Source: Bradyrhizobium sp. NP1 (GTDB lineage: Bacteria; Pseudomonadota; Alphaproteobacteria; Rhizobiales; Xanthobacteraceae). Taken from it: a DNA stretch of 64,000 nucleotides. Shown here one piece after another: positions 26,914-38,643 of the stretch. The notes beneath the pieces were generated by a model that saw only the letters and a list, made by a program, of their open reading frames with translations, did no database searches and was not told the DNA's origin. Within the stretch, counting starts at the first letter, position 1, and each line of letters starts with the position of its first letter. The stretch lies in NCBI RefSeq assembly GCF_030378205.1, contig NZ_CP127385.1, positions 3,388,001-3,452,000 of the forward strand, written 5' to 3'. The translations under genes and the position numbers were made by a program.

Positions 26914-28299
26914 CTATTTCGAAACGCGAAGCTCGGCGATCTGGGTGCCGATCTGCTGGAACGCGCTGACGATCTGGGTCGACGACGTCAGCATGTAGAA
27001 GTTGCTGGGGTTGCTGGCGCAGTACGGCAATACCGCGGACTGGCCGGCGCCGTCGGTGTCGATCTGCACGGTGTAGATCGTGAATTTCGACTTGTTGGTG
27101 GTCGGATCAATGACGGCCTTGATGTTGTCGCACAGCGACTTCATCCGGGTGTCGACCTGCGAGCTTTGGGCCGAGCCATTGCCATACCAGCGGTCAACGG
27201 TATTGAGACCGTCGGTAAACAGGATGATGATGTCCTGGAAAGTCTCGTTCGAAGACTCGGTCGGAGCGTTCAACGGATCCTGCTGCATCAGCGACAACCA
27301 GCCCCATTGCAGGCCGACCGTCTGGTTGGTACCGCCGCCCGGCGACATCGCATTGATCGTGCTGTTGACGTTGCTCCAGTTATAGGTGAGCGGAAGCAGC
27401 TGCGCGGCCGGGCAGCTGCCCTCCTGGTCGGCAATGAACTGCGTTGCCTTGACGGTGCTGGAGGGGGCCGTCGCATCGATATCGTAGCTCTGGTCGCGGT
27501 CGGTCACGCAGCCGTTCCAAAGCGAATGGCTGGTGTTCGATCCCGCGCTCCACGAGTATCCGTGCCCGGTGCAGGTTGCCTTGCTCATCCAGCTGTAGCT
27601 GGAGTTCTTGCAATGGCCGGTCGGATCGAACAGGTCCCAGCGCAGCCAGGTCGCGCTCGCGTTCGAGGTGCCGATATTGACGTCGACCTCGAAGGGAACC
27701 ACCGAGATGTAGACGTCGCCGTTCTGCTGGGCGAGGCCGGAGAGCTGGGTGACAAGGTTCGTTGCCGCGGTCTTGAGCGCGCCGATCTTGTTGTAGCTCG
27801 CCATGGAGCCGGTGTTGTCGAGCACCAGCGCCACACGCAGCTTGCTGGCGCCCCAGGTGGTCGTCGCCTTGGTGCCGAAATTGATGTTGGGATAGCCCGC
27901 CATCTGCATGAACTGGCTCGCGATCGAGCCGGAACCGTTGACCTGGATGGTCGCGGGCGTGCCCGTCGACTGGGGGGTGTAGGTCACGCTGACCGTGATC
28001 CCCTTCGCATCCTTGTTGGTATAGAGGGCGTTGAAATAGGCCTGCGCCTTGGCGTTGATCTGCGCAGCCGTGATGACGCCCTGCGTCAGGTCCCTCGACA
28101 GCATCAGGGCCGTCGAGTCGAGGGCGGCCTGCATCGACGAGCGCGCGGCGTTGGCGCGGCTATAGTCGATGGCGGCACCGACAAAGCTGAGAATGGGAAC
28201 GATCGCGATGGCGAAAATTATCGCGATGTTGCCCTTATCGTCCCGACCGAAGCGGCGGGCCCGCTGGCAAAACTGACTAACAACGGCGTTACCGGGCAT
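26914..28299 (-). CDS. TadG-like pilus assembly protein with VWA domain
   Basis: 461 residues from the ATG at 28299. An N-terminal TadE/TadG-type pseudo-pilin helix (NIAIIFAIAIVPILSFVGAAIDYSRANA) is followed by a von Willebrand A domain with LVLDNTGSMASYNK (MIDAS D-x-T-G-S) and IILFTDGLNTVDRWYG. Probably secreted and assembled with Flp-type fimbriae. Further in-frame ATGs extend to 28386; the choice is uncertain. No other tad genes are near, an isolated position. Confidence 0.88.
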   Translation of the reverse strand: MPGNAVVSQFCQRARRFGRDDKGNIAIIFAIAIVPILSFVGAAIDYSRANAARSSMQAALDSTALMLSRDLTQGVITAAQINAKAQAYFNALYTNKDAKGITVSVTYTPQSTGTPATIQVNGSGSIASQFMQMAGYPNINFGTKATTTWGASKLRVALVLDNTGSMASYNKIGALKTAATNLVTQLSGLAQQNGDVYISVVPFEVDVNIGTSNASATWLRWDLFDPTGHCKNSSYSWMSKATCTGHGYSWSAGSNTSHSLWNGCVTDRDQSYDIDATAPSSTVKATQFIADQEGSCPAAQLLPLTYNWSNVNSTINAMSPGGGTNQTVGLQWGWLSLMQQDPLNAPTESSNETFQDIIILFTDGLNTVDRWYGNGSAQSSQVDTRMKSLCDNIKAVIDPTTNKSKFTIYTVQIDTDGAGQSAVLPYCASNPSNFYMLTSSTQIVSAFQQIGTQIAELRVSK

Positions 28300-28792
28300 A
28301 GCGATCACCGAAATTGGGGTTATCGCAGCCATTTCGGGGGATGCCGCTGAACAGGTCGTAAACTGCTGCCTATAAAAACGGGTCAATAGCCGACAAAGCG
28401 GGGAATCGGCCCCGGCGACCGGTTTCTATCGTCAACGCCAGCTAAACGGGGCTCCCCGCGACTTTGTCAAACGGCGCAGGATTGATTAACCTTGCGCGGA
28501 CTGCCGGGAGACGGAGTCGGACCGGCCGCGGGTCGCAGTGCCCTATCCGGGCGTGCTTGCGGCAAGCCCCGGTCCGACCCATATCTCTTTCCGCTGCCGG
28601 TTCGGCTGACGGGGCCGTGCTGGAAAGCGGTGGTCATGGGCGCGTGCCCGGGAAACTGGCTCCCGTCGGGGGGGACATTGCCCGGTTGCCGTCCGTCGTG
28701 CTGTGGGGATTTCGAGCGCCTGTGCCATGCCGCAACTAGCTTCCAATTCTGCATCGATCGTTCCGGCCGCGAGCGCGGTCCTGCTGCCCCGG
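28300..28792. other. Divergent intergenic region between tadG-like gene and clpS
   Basis: Around 490 bp if the short starts are right. It holds the possible N-terminal extensions of both neighbours (28386 on the left; 28703/28727 on the right) and TTAACC at 28485. No promoter pair, hairpin or other frame stands out. Confidence 0.4.
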
Positions 28793-29125
28793 ATGGGCAA
28801 TGGGGAAAACCGAGCCGGCGGTACCGGCGGTCCGGCCACATCCGTCATCACCAAGGTCAAGCCGAAGGCGAAGCGGCCGAACCTCTATCGCGTCCTGATC
28901 CTGAATGACGACTACACCCCGATGGAGTTCGTCGTTCACGTGCTGGAAAAATTCTTCCAGAAGGATGTCGAGGCCGCGACCAAGATCATGCTGCACGTCC
29001 ACCATCATGGAATCGGCGAGTGCGGCATCTACACCTATGAGATCGCCGAGACCAAGGTGACGCAGGTGATGGATTTCGCGCGCAAGCACCAGCATCCCCT
29101 GCAATGCGTGATGGAAAAGAAATAG
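28793..29125 (+). CDS. clpS: ATP-dependent Clp protease adaptor ClpS
   Basis: 110 residues from the ATG at 28793; ClpS delivers N-end-rule substrates to Clp[26 protein letters not shown] (peptide-binding region), [21 protein letters not shown] and [16 protein letters not shown] are strict family hallmarks. ATGs at 28727 and TTG/ATG at 28703 would add a low-complexity start. It sits directly upstream of clpA, as is usual in proteobacteria. Confidence 0.93.
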   Translation: MGNGENRAGGTGGPATSVITKVKPKAKRPNLYRVLILNDDYTPMEFVVHVLEKFFQKDVEAATKIMLHVHHHGIGECGIYTYEIAETKVTQVMDFARKHQHPLQCVMEKK

Positions 29126-29312
29126 GCTTTCCCGTCGCTCGCCAGATTCCGTCCGGGAAGGTACGAAGTTTGCATCAAAAAAACGTGGAAGTGGAAGACG
29201 AGCGGCGGAACCGGACTTTTTGCCGCCGCTCGGATACCTATATGTGACAAAGGTTGTTGTTGCCTCACCCCGCAACGGCGATCATGATGGCCGGGGGCCA
29301 TAGAGGACGCGA

Positions 29313-31724
<2,412 letters not shown>

Positions 31725-31768
31725 TGGAGCGGATTTGACGTTCGCTGCCAGAACCGAATGAAGTGAAG

Positions 31769-31795
31769 CCGGCGGTCGCAAGGCCGCCGGTTTTC
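31769..31795 (+). terminator. Terminator after clpA
   Basis: CCGGCGG (31769-31775) pairs with CCGCCGG (31784-31790) over a short loop, followed by TTTTCC. Lies 45 bp past the clpA stop and between converging genes. Confidence 0.72.
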
Positions 31796-31809
31796 CTTTG
31801 CCGCCTGCC

Positions 31810-33234
31810 TCAATCGCCCTTCAGGCGCTGGTTTTCCTGGACCGCGACGCGTTCGGCGCCCTGGCTGCCCGTGGGCGACAGTCTCAGCATGCTCAGCACC
31901 GCGCCGAGGAGCGCAAAGCCGACGCCGGCCAGCAGCGAGAACTGCGTGCCCTCGCGCGGATATTGCGCCAGGAACAGCGCCACCAGCGCCGCGCCCACGG
32001 TCTGGCCCAACAGGCGGGCCGTGCCGAGCATGCCGCTGGCGCCGCCCGTTCGTTCGCGCGGCGCGGCCGCGATCAGGGTCCGGTTGTTGGGGGTCTGGAA
32101 CAGGCCGAAGCCGACGCCGGCGAGCGCCATCCGCCAGACAATGTCGGCAGGCGCCGGATGATCGGGCAGCATCGCCAGCGCGCCGAGCCCAAGCGCGAAC
32201 AGCACGAGCCCGATGCCGCCCAGAAGTCCCGCCGGGTAGCGCTCGACCAGCCGGCCGGCGAGCGGCGCGACGATCGCGACCGCGATCGGCCAGGGCGTGA
32301 TCAGGAGGCCGATTTGCACGGCGGAGTAGCCGAAGCGGCTTTCGAGGTAGAAGGGGATCGCGACATAGGCCAGCATCTGCGCGCAGAACGACGCGATCGA
32401 GGTCGCGATCGACAGCGCAAAGACGGGAATGCGCAAGAGGTCGATCGGCAGCAGCGGCGGACCGTCCATGTGCGTCTCGCGATAGACCAGCATGACGAGA
32501 GCGATGGCGGCGATGCCGAATTCGACCAGACCGAGGCGAAGCGGTTCGCCGTGGCCGACGCTGTCGATCGCGGCGATGCCGACGCCGAAGGCGATCGCGC
32601 TCAGGCCCGCGCTTTGCCAGTCGAATGAATGGCTCGCGAGGGTGGTATGCGGCAGGGAGCGCCAGCCGAGCGCAAGCGCGGCGATGCCCAGCGGAACGTT
32701 GACCGCGAACAGGAACGGCCAGGTCGCAACCGCCAGGATGCCGGCCGCGACCGTCGGACCGATGGCGGCGGAGACGGCAACCACCATGGCATTGATGCCG
32801 ATGCCGCGCCCGAGCTGCGCGCGCGGATAGGTGAAGCGCACCAGTGCGGTATTGACGCTCATGATCCCTGCCGCGCCGAATCCCTGCACGACGCGCGCGA
32901 TCGTCAGGAGCGGCAGCGTGTGCGCCAGCGCGCAGAACAGCGAGGCCAGCGTGAACAGCGCAAGGCCCGCGAGATAGACGCGCCGGTAGCCGACGATCTC
33001 GCCAAGCGAGGCGAGCGGCAGCAGCGAAATCGTGATCGCAAGCTGGTAGCCGTTGACGATCCAGATCGAAAACGCCGGGCTCGCCTGCAGGTCATTCGCG
33101 ATGGTCGGCAGCGCCACGTTGGCGATGGCGCCATCGATCACGGACATCGTGATGCCGAGCGCAATCGTCAGGATCGCCCAATGGCGCTGCGGCAGGGGCA
33201 GGCCATCGGGATGCTCGAGATAGGCTGATGACAT
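31810..33234 (-). CDS. MFS drug-type efflux transporter (DHA2/14-TM-like)
   Basis: 474 residues, about 14 hydrophobic segments. ITMSVIDGAIANVALPTIANDL in helix 1 (antiporter motif D1-like), WIVNGYQLAIT, GEIVGYRRVYLAGL (motif A) and VQGFGAAGIMSVNTALVR (motif B) mark the DHA2 drug:H+ group. The ATG at 33234 (MSSAYLEHPD) starts the conserved part. Substrate unknown; no regulator adjacent. Confidence 0.88.
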   Translation of the reverse strand: MSSAYLEHPDGLPLPQRHWAILTIALGITMSVIDGAIANVALPTIANDLQASPAFSIWIVNGYQLAITISLLPLASLGEIVGYRRVYLAGLALFTLASLFCALAHTLPLLTIARVVQGFGAAGIMSVNTALVRFTYPRAQLGRGIGINAMVVAVSAAIGPTVAAGILAVATWPFLFAVNVPLGIAALALGWRSLPHTTLASHSFDWQSAGLSAIAFGVGIAAIDSVGHGEPLRLGLVEFGIAAIALVMLVYRETHMDGPPLLPIDLLRIPVFALSIATSIASFCAQMLAYVAIPFYLESRFGYSAVQIGLLITPWPIAVAIVAPLAGRLVERYPAGLLGGIGLVLFALGLGALAMLPDHPAPADIVWRMALAGVGFGLFQTPNNRTLIAAAPRERTGGASGMLGTARLLGQTVGAALVALFLAQYPREGTQFSLLAGVGFALLGAVLSMLRLSPTGSQGAERVAVQENQRLKGD

Positions 33235-33343
33235 CGGCTTGAAGCGGACCCTGTGGGCTGATTCCGCCAGAATAGCCGGAACCGGGGCTAACCGGGTAGG
33301 GAGACGGGAGTTCCGGGTGCCGGCCGGCCTCACCGCCGGTCGC

Positions 33344-33505
33344 CTACCAGCGCGACGCCGCCTTTCCGTAGACGAACAGCGCCACGAGGCCGAGTGTCAC
33401 AGCGGTCGAGAAGATGATGATGATGCGGTCCCAATCCGGCCGCTTCCGCTGGTCGCGGTTCAGCGTCAGTGCCGAGAACATGGCTTTCAGGGCAAATCTG
33501 CGCAT
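33344..33505 (-). CDS. Small single-pass membrane protein, unknown
   Basis: 53 residues from the ATG at 33505: basic N-terminus (MRRFALKAMFSALTLNRDQRKR) and one hydrophobic helix (DRIIIIFSTAVTLGLVALFVY). A start at 33538 adds eleven residues. Not assigned to a family; the helix and basic start make it plausible. Confidence 0.5.
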   Translation of the reverse strand: MRRFALKAMFSALTLNRDQRKRPDWDRIIIIFSTAVTLGLVALFVYGKAASRW

Positions 33506-33612
33506 CGCCAATCCCACGTCAGGACGCCACCATATCATGGCGCGGACAAGCGGGCTTGAGGCAGATCAACCGAGTGAAGCGCGCGGTCTTCTCCGACGGC
33601 GCGATGGCTTCC

Positions 33613-33966
33613 TCAACCCTCGCCGAGAAGCTGCTTGATGCGGCGCTGCAGCTGACGCTTCTTGATTTCGCTGCGGCGCAGCCGCTCGTCGAGGTCGCTG
33701 ACCGGCCGGTCTGAGGTCATGATGCGGAAAGCGAGCCCGACCTTGTTGGCCTGGCGCCAGACCAGCCTGGCAAGGAAGGCGCGGCCTTTGCGGGCGACCC
33801 GCAGCGTGATGTGTTCCGGCAGCCGCGCCGCCGAGTTGAGTTCGACGCAGGCGCCATGCTCGCTGATGTTGCGCACCACGCAGTTCATCGTCGAGCCGTC
33901 GCGGTTGATCTCGGCGACCCCGCCGTAAAGCACCTTGCCGCGCACGCTTTCGCGTCGGTCGCGCAT
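33613..33966 (-). CDS. PilZ-domain protein
   Basis: 117 residues, a probable cyclic-di-GMP receptor. RDRRESVRGK provides the R-x-x-x-R arm and NISEHGACVE the (D/N)-x-S-x-x-G motif; a beta-barrel pattern follows (LPEHITLRVARKGRAFLARLVW). C-terminal basic helix LRRSEIKKRQLQRRIKQLL. Stands alone; partner unknown. Confidence 0.9.
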   Translation of the reverse strand: MRDRRESVRGKVLYGGVAEINRDGSTMNCVVRNISEHGACVELNSAARLPEHITLRVARKGRAFLARLVWRQANKVGLAFRIMTSDRPVSDLDERLRRSEIKKRQLQRRIKQLLGEG

Positions 33967-34092
33967 CTGACCATCTCCCCGGAAAATGACGGCAGGAGTC
34001 TACGCCGGCTTGGGGCCAATAGAAGGCGCCGGCGAGCGATATGTGCCGTTAACGTAAATCGTCATTGACCGAGCAGGTGCAAAAACGAGGAC

Positions 34093-35028
34093 CTATGCCG
34101 TGGCCTCGCGCAGGCCCTTTGCGACTTCCTTCTGGGCATCGAAGTCGCGCCGCCGCCGCGCCAGCTCTTCCGGGCTGACCGCCGCGACATTGTTATAGTC
34201 GCGCTTCCAGGCGGGGTCTGCGCTCCAGCGCAGCGGCGACTGCACCGTGGTTTGTGGCGCGATTGCGCTTTCGAGCACGCGCAGCGCCAGCTCCAGCGTG
34301 AAGGCCTGCGAGGCCTCGTCATGCGGCTTGCCGGCGGAATTGCCGAGCGGGAAATCGCTGAACAGGAAGCGCGGCACCGCGGCATGCTCGACGATATCCT
34401 TGGCGCAGCCCATGATGACGGTGGGGATGCCATTGCTCTCCAGGTGTCGCGCGACGAGGCTCACGGTCTGGTGGCAGACCGGGCAGTTCGGCGCCAGGAT
34501 CGCGGCATCGACGCCGTCGGCGCGGCAGCGGGCAAGGATCTCCGGCGCGTCGGTCTCGATCGTCACACGGTGGCTGCGGTTGGTGGGCACGCCGAAGAAG
34601 CGGGGCGCGACTTCGCCGATGCGGCCTTGGCGGGCCGCGGCATGCAGCTGCGGCAGCGGGAACCAGGTTCCGGGATCCTCGGCCGAGGTGTGCACGCGGT
34701 CATAGGCAATATGGGAAATCCGCAGGTCGTGGGACTTCGATGCGTCGCCGTCATAGACCGAATAGAACTTGGCGCCGCCATTATATTTGGCGCCCGGACC
34801 CTGATCGCCCTTGGCGGGATCGAACGGGGCGGCCGTCGTGACGATGGTGACGCGGGCGCCGTCGAGCGGCTTTGCGAGCCGCGTGAACGGCGCCTCGACA
34901 TGGTGCGCCCAGCGGTAGGGGGTGGCGTATCCGAGCGCCTGATAATACGCGCGGGTCCGCGCCATATAGGGTATCGGCGCGTCGTCGTCGGGGGCAAAGC
35001 CGAACGGCTCGTCGGATGGGGCATTCAT
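34093..35028 (-). CDS. GrdB-like protein (glycine/sarcosine/betaine reductase selenoprotein B family)
   Basis: 311 residues from the ATG at 35028 with an AAGGGAACG ribosome site. Blocks APFTRLAKPLDGARVTIVTTAA, THIETDAP-like stretches and ILAPNCPVCHQTVSLVARHLESNGIPTVIMG resemble the B-component fold of glycine reductase, with C-x-x-C where the enzyme has selenocysteine. GrdA/GrdC genes are absent here, so a glycine reductase complex is unlikely; a redox enzyme is inferred. It is followed on the same strand by a HAD-phosphatase gene upstream. Confidence 0.78.
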   Translation of the reverse strand: MNAPSDEPFGFAPDDDAPIPYMARTRAYYQALGYATPYRWAHHVEAPFTRLAKPLDGARVTIVTTAAPFDPAKGDQGPGAKYNGGAKFYSVYDGDASKSHDLRISHIAYDRVHTSAEDPGTWFPLPQLHAAARQGRIGEVAPRFFGVPTNRSHRVTIETDAPEILARCRADGVDAAILAPNCPVCHQTVSLVARHLESNGIPTVIMGCAKDIVEHAAVPRFLFSDFPLGNSAGKPHDEASQAFTLELALRVLESAIAPQTTVQSPLRWSADPAWKRDYNNVAAVSPEELARRRRDFDAQKEVAKGLREATA

Positions 35029-35124
35029 GGCTAGCGTTCCCTTGCTGGGTGACGGTCCCGCCGTTGAAAGCGTATCATGCGCGAACCGGCTATTGCCGGC
35101 AACCGCCGCCCGCACGCCCGCGGC

Positions 35125-35760
35125 TCAGCGGGCGTGGTCCAGCAGATCGCGATGGGCGGCGCAGACATGGTGCGCGCCGGCGCTCATGAGCTCCTCGCGG
35201 TTGCCATAGCCGTAGAGCACCCCGATCGCGGTCATCGCGTTGCGGCGCGCACCGATCATGTCGTGGCTGCGGTCACCGATCATGATCGCACGTTTCGGAT
35301 CGACCTTTGTCTCCTGCAGTGCATATTGCAGGAGCTCGCCCTTGTCGGTTCGTGCGCCGTCCAGTTCGGAACCGAACACGCGCTCGAAATAGGTCCGCAG
35401 CCCGAAGTGATCGATGATGCGCTCGGCATAGACGGCCGGTTTGCTGGTCGCAACGAACATGCGCCGGTCGGATGCCGCAAGCGTCGCGAGCGTATCCTTG
35501 ATGCCGGGATAGGCCTCGTTCTCGAAAATCCCGATGTCGGAAAACCGCTCGCGGTAGAGCAATAGCGCCTGGTCGGCCAGATTGTCGCTGCCGAGAATTT
35601 TTGCGAGGCTCGCGTGCAGCGGAGGCCCAATGCACCAGATCAGCTCGTCTTCCGTCGGGACTTCGTGGCCGAGCCTTTCGAGCGCATATTGAATGGAACG
35701 GGTAATGCCGGCCTTGGGATTGGTCAGCGTGCCGTCGAGGTCAAAATAGATGGTCGTCAT
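35125..35760 (-). CDS. HAD-superfamily phosphatase (phosphoglycolate phosphatase-like)
   Basis: 211 residues from the ATG at 35760. Motif I YFDLDGTLTN (nucleophile Asp), motif II VATSKPAVYAERIIDHFGL, motif III lysine with MIGDRSHDMIGARRNAMTAIGVLYGYGN (motif IV acidic pair). Cap domain C1 as in Gph/PGP. Substrate not defined; 96 bp upstream of the GrdB-like gene in the same direction. Confidence 0.9.
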   Translation of the reverse strand: MTTIYFDLDGTLTNPKAGITRSIQYALERLGHEVPTEDELIWCIGPPLHASLAKILGSDNLADQALLLYRERFSDIGIFENEAYPGIKDTLATLAASDRRMFVATSKPAVYAERIIDHFGLRTYFERVFGSELDGARTDKGELLQYALQETKVDPKRAIMIGDRSHDMIGARRNAMTAIGVLYGYGNREELMSAGAHHVCAAHRDLLDHAR

Positions 35761-35849
35761 TCCGGCCAATCCGGGTTTTACCTGCATGCCTGCGTGCTAG
35801 AGGCCTGGCGAGCGATGTCAAGCGCCGATTGGGAAAATGGCTTGAAACC

Positions 35850-36845
35850 ATGCGGATAGTCGCGGTCCCCGGGTTGTGCGTCTTTGCGGCGCTGTTGCTG
35901 ATGACCATGTCGGCGGCCGCCGAAGACGCCCCGCCCGCGAAGACCGGCGTGGCGATCCCGAGCGTGGAAGAACTCGCGACCCGCGACGAGGCCAACAAGG
36001 GCCTCCTGCAAACGCCGGAGGAGACCGCGCGCGAAAGCGATACCCGCGAGGCGATCTGCCTGATGATCGAATCCGCGGCAAGGGCCAACGACCTGCCGCT
36101 GGAGTTTTTCGCGCGCGTGATCTGGCAGGAGAGCCGCTTCCAGTCCGATGCCGTGGGGCCGATGACGCGCAACGGCCAGCGCGCGCAGGGCATTGCGCAA
36201 TTCATGCCGGGCACCGCCAACGAGCGCGGGCTGCTCGACCCCTTCAATCCGGTGCAGGCGCTGCCGAAATCGGCGGAATTTTTGAGCGAGCTGCGCAGCC
36301 AGTTCGGCAATCTGGGCCTGGCCGCCGCAGCCTATAATGCCGGGCCCCGCAGGGTGCAGGAATGGCTCGCGGGCACCGGTCCGATGCCGCAGGAGACGCG
36401 CAACTATGTCTCCGTGATCACCGGTTCGAGCGTGGACGAATGGGCGCGTGCCGGGCGCGGCGGCAAGATGCCGGCGACCGCGCGGCCGACCACCTGCCGC
36501 GAATTGATGGCGCTGCTCAAGCGCGCGCCGAACCCGTTCATCGCAGGGCTCGAACAGCATGTGCAGATCGCGGCGGCAAAACTCTGGGGCGTGCAGCTCG
36601 CCGCCGGCTTTGACCGCGACAAGGCGCTGGCGATGTATGCGCGGGCGATGACGCGGCTTACCGCCGTGATCGGCGACCACGATCCGAGCATCCTGGCGAC
36701 CGTGATGCGCAGCCGCGGCAGTCACATGTTCTATCAGGTGCGGATCGGTGCCGACACGCGACCCGAAGCGGACGGTCTCTGCAACCACATCCGCCGCGCC
36801 GGCGGCGCCTGCTTCGTGCTGAAGAACATGTTCGTGCGAGGCTAG
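35850..36845 (+). CDS. Lytic transglycosylase (SLT domain)
   Basis: 331 residues that would cleave peptidoglycan. Signal peptide (about 1-24), then an SLT domain with FARVIWQESRFQSDAVGP (catalytic glutamate in ESRF), AQGIAQFMPGTANERGL and NLGLAAAAYNAGPRRVQEWLAG. The C-terminal half (about 180-331) is less conserved. The ATG at 35850 is preferred over a TTG at 35829. Confidence 0.92.
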   Translation: MRIVAVPGLCVFAALLLMTMSAAAEDAPPAKTGVAIPSVEELATRDEANKGLLQTPEETARESDTREAICLMIESAARANDLPLEFFARVIWQESRFQSDAVGPMTRNGQRAQGIAQFMPGTANERGLLDPFNPVQALPKSAEFLSELRSQFGNLGLAAAAYNAGPRRVQEWLAGTGPMPQETRNYVSVITGSSVDEWARAGRGGKMPATARPTTCRELMALLKRAPNPFIAGLEQHVQIAAAKLWGVQLAAGFDRDKALAMYARAMTRLTAVIGDHDPSILATVMRSRGSHMFYQVRIGADTRPEADGLCNHIRRAGGACFVLKNMFVRG

Positions 36846-36927
36846 GCCGCTCGGGCTATGGCTGCGGCTCGCACAGCCGCATGGCGGCCAGCGTGGGCTG
36901 CGCTTGGCGCAGAGCGCCGGTCCGGCA

Positions 36928-37710
36928 ATGGCGGTTGACGAGGGCCAGCGTGATCCGCGTTATGCGGCTTCCATGTCGCTCCCGCCGCTCGATTCCCCGC
37001 AATGGCAAGGTCCTTTCCGTGCATTCGCATGGGGAGTGCGCTCGGTCGCCTCCACCATCCTGACCCTGGTCCTGTTCGTCACCTATCTCGGCATCGGCGC
37101 GCTCGCCCATGATACGGGCTTCAGCCTGGCCTGGACGTTGCTCTCGACGCTGCTGGTATGGGCAGGGCCGGCGCAGATCATCGTCATCACGACGCTCGGC
37201 TCCGGCGCGACCATCCTGCAGGCCGCGATCGCGGTCACCGTGAGCGCCGTCCGCCTGTTTCCCATGGTGGTGTCAGTGCTCCCCATGATGCGAACGCCGG
37301 AGACGAAACGGCGTCAGCTCATTCTGGCGGCGCATTTCACCGCCGTGACGCTGTGGGTCGAATGCCACCGCTTCCTGCCGCAGGTGCCGCGCGACAAGCG
37401 GATCGCTTTCGTGCAAGGGCTCGGCACGGGGCTGGTCTTCGTCAGCCTTTGCGCCAATACGATCGGCTATTTCCTTGCCGCCAACCTCTCGCAGACCCTT
37501 GCCTCCGCCATTCTTTTGCTGACGCCGCTGGCGTTCCTGTTCTCGACTGCGCGCAATTCCAAGGAATTCGCCGACATCGCGGCGCTGGCGCTGGGGCTTG
37601 CGCTCTATCCGGTCGCAGCTCAGATGAACAGCGGCCTGGACATCCTCGTCAGCGGCGTGGCTGCGGGAACCATTGCCTATGGCATCCATCGCTGGAGGGC
37701 GCGCGCATGA
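36928..37710 (+). CDS. azlC: AzlC-family branched-chain amino acid exporter, large subunit
   Basis: 260 residues, about seven hydrophobic segments; TLLSTLLVWAGPAQIIVITTLGSGATI, AVRLFPMVVSVLPMM and AHFTAVTLWVE are AzlC signatures. Partners with AzlD, whose gene overlaps the stop codon by four bases (ATGA). Family members export branched-chain or azaleucine-type amino acids; the substrate here is not proven. A TTG at 36904 is an alternative start. Confidence 0.9.
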   Translation: MAVDEGQRDPRYAASMSLPPLDSPQWQGPFRAFAWGVRSVASTILTLVLFVTYLGIGALAHDTGFSLAWTLLSTLLVWAGPAQIIVITTLGSGATILQAAIAVTVSAVRLFPMVVSVLPMMRTPETKRRQLILAAHFTAVTLWVECHRFLPQVPRDKRIAFVQGLGTGLVFVSLCANTIGYFLAANLSQTLASAILLLTPLAFLFSTARNSKEFADIAALALGLALYPVAAQMNSGLDILVSGVAAGTIAYGIHRWRARA

Positions 37711-38063
37711 GCGGCTGGCTTTCCGATTTCGTCGGCGACTGGCATGCAATCGTGGTTCTGCTCATCGCGGGTGTGCTGCCCAACCAGGTCTGGCGGATGC
37801 TTGGCCTGTGGTTCGGCGGCGGGATCGACGAGGGCTCGGAGCTTCTGGTCTGGGTGCGGGCGGTCGCGACCGCAATTCTGGCCGGCGTGATCGCGCAGAT
37901 CATCGTGCAGCCGCCGGGCGCGCTCGCAAGCGTCCCGGCCTCGCTGCGCTATGGCGCGGTGGCGGCAGGCTTTGTCGCGTTCGCGCTGACCCGCCGCTCG
38001 ATCTTTGCCGGGGTCGTCTGCGGCGAGATCTTCATGCTGGCCGGAAAATGGTGGTTGGGCTGA
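37707..38063 (+). CDS. azlD: AzlD-family membrane protein, small exporter subunit
   Basis: 118 residues with three or four hydrophobic helices: AIVVLLIAGVLPNQVWRMLGL, LLVWVRAVATAILAGVIAQI, AVAAGFVAFAL and GVVCGEIFMLAG. The ATG at 37707 overlaps the azlC stop, showing translational coupling. Confidence 0.88.
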   Translation: MSGWLSDFVGDWHAIVVLLIAGVLPNQVWRMLGLWFGGGIDEGSELLVWVRAVATAILAGVIAQIIVQPPGALASVPASLRYGAVAAGFVAFALTRRSIFAGVVCGEIFMLAGKWWLG

Positions 38064-38143
38064 CGCCGCCGATCCTCGTCATTGCGGGCTGCCCGCAATG
38101 CGCTAGAATCAAAGATCAATAGGTAGCCGCTGGGTCAATTTAT

Positions 38144-38635
38144 ATGGTGCGAGAAGCTGAAATCCGCGAGGGCGAAGTCGCGGTCGACATGCCGCCGGCA
38201 AAGGATGCCGGCCTGATTTTCATCGGCCGCATTCGCACGCCCTGGACCTCGCGGCTGGCGACGCCGCGACAGGGCCGGCACGACGGCCCGGTCTGCCGGC
38301 TCGAGATCTTCGAGCCGTGGACGCCGGCGATCAAGGGCGTCGAATTCTACTCGAACCTCGAAGTGCTCTATTGGCTGCACCACTCGCGGCGCGACCTCGT
38401 GCTGCAGAGCCCGAAGAACAACGGCGCGACCCGTGGCGCGTTTTCGCTGCGGACGCCGGTGCGGCCGAATCCGATCGGGACCTCGATCGTCAAGCTGGTC
38501 GGAGTCGAGGGCAACACCATCCTGGTGCGCGGACTTGACTGCCTCGACGAGACGCCGCTACTCGATGTGAAGCCCGATCGTTGCGAGTTCACGCCACTCG
38601 CGCCGCCGCAGCCGGGCGATTTCGAGACGGAGTGA
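38144..38635 (+). CDS. trmO: tRNA t6A37 methyltransferase TrmO (TsaA/VirR family)
   Basis: 163 residues; methylates N6-threonylcarbamoyladenosine at position 37. GLIFIGRIRTPW, GVEFYSNLEVLYWLHHSRRD, GAFSLRTPVRPNPIGTSIVKLV and LLDVKP form the YaeB/TsaA beta-barrel signature and the SAM pocket region. The family is also known under TsaA. Confidence 0.9.
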   Translation: MVREAEIREGEVAVDMPPAKDAGLIFIGRIRTPWTSRLATPRQGRHDGPVCRLEIFEPWTPAIKGVEFYSNLEVLYWLHHSRRDLVLQSPKNNGATRGAFSLRTPVRPNPIGTSIVKLVGVEGNTILVRGLDCLDETPLLDVKPDRCEFTPLAPPQPGDFETE

Positions 38636-38643
38636 AGGATATT

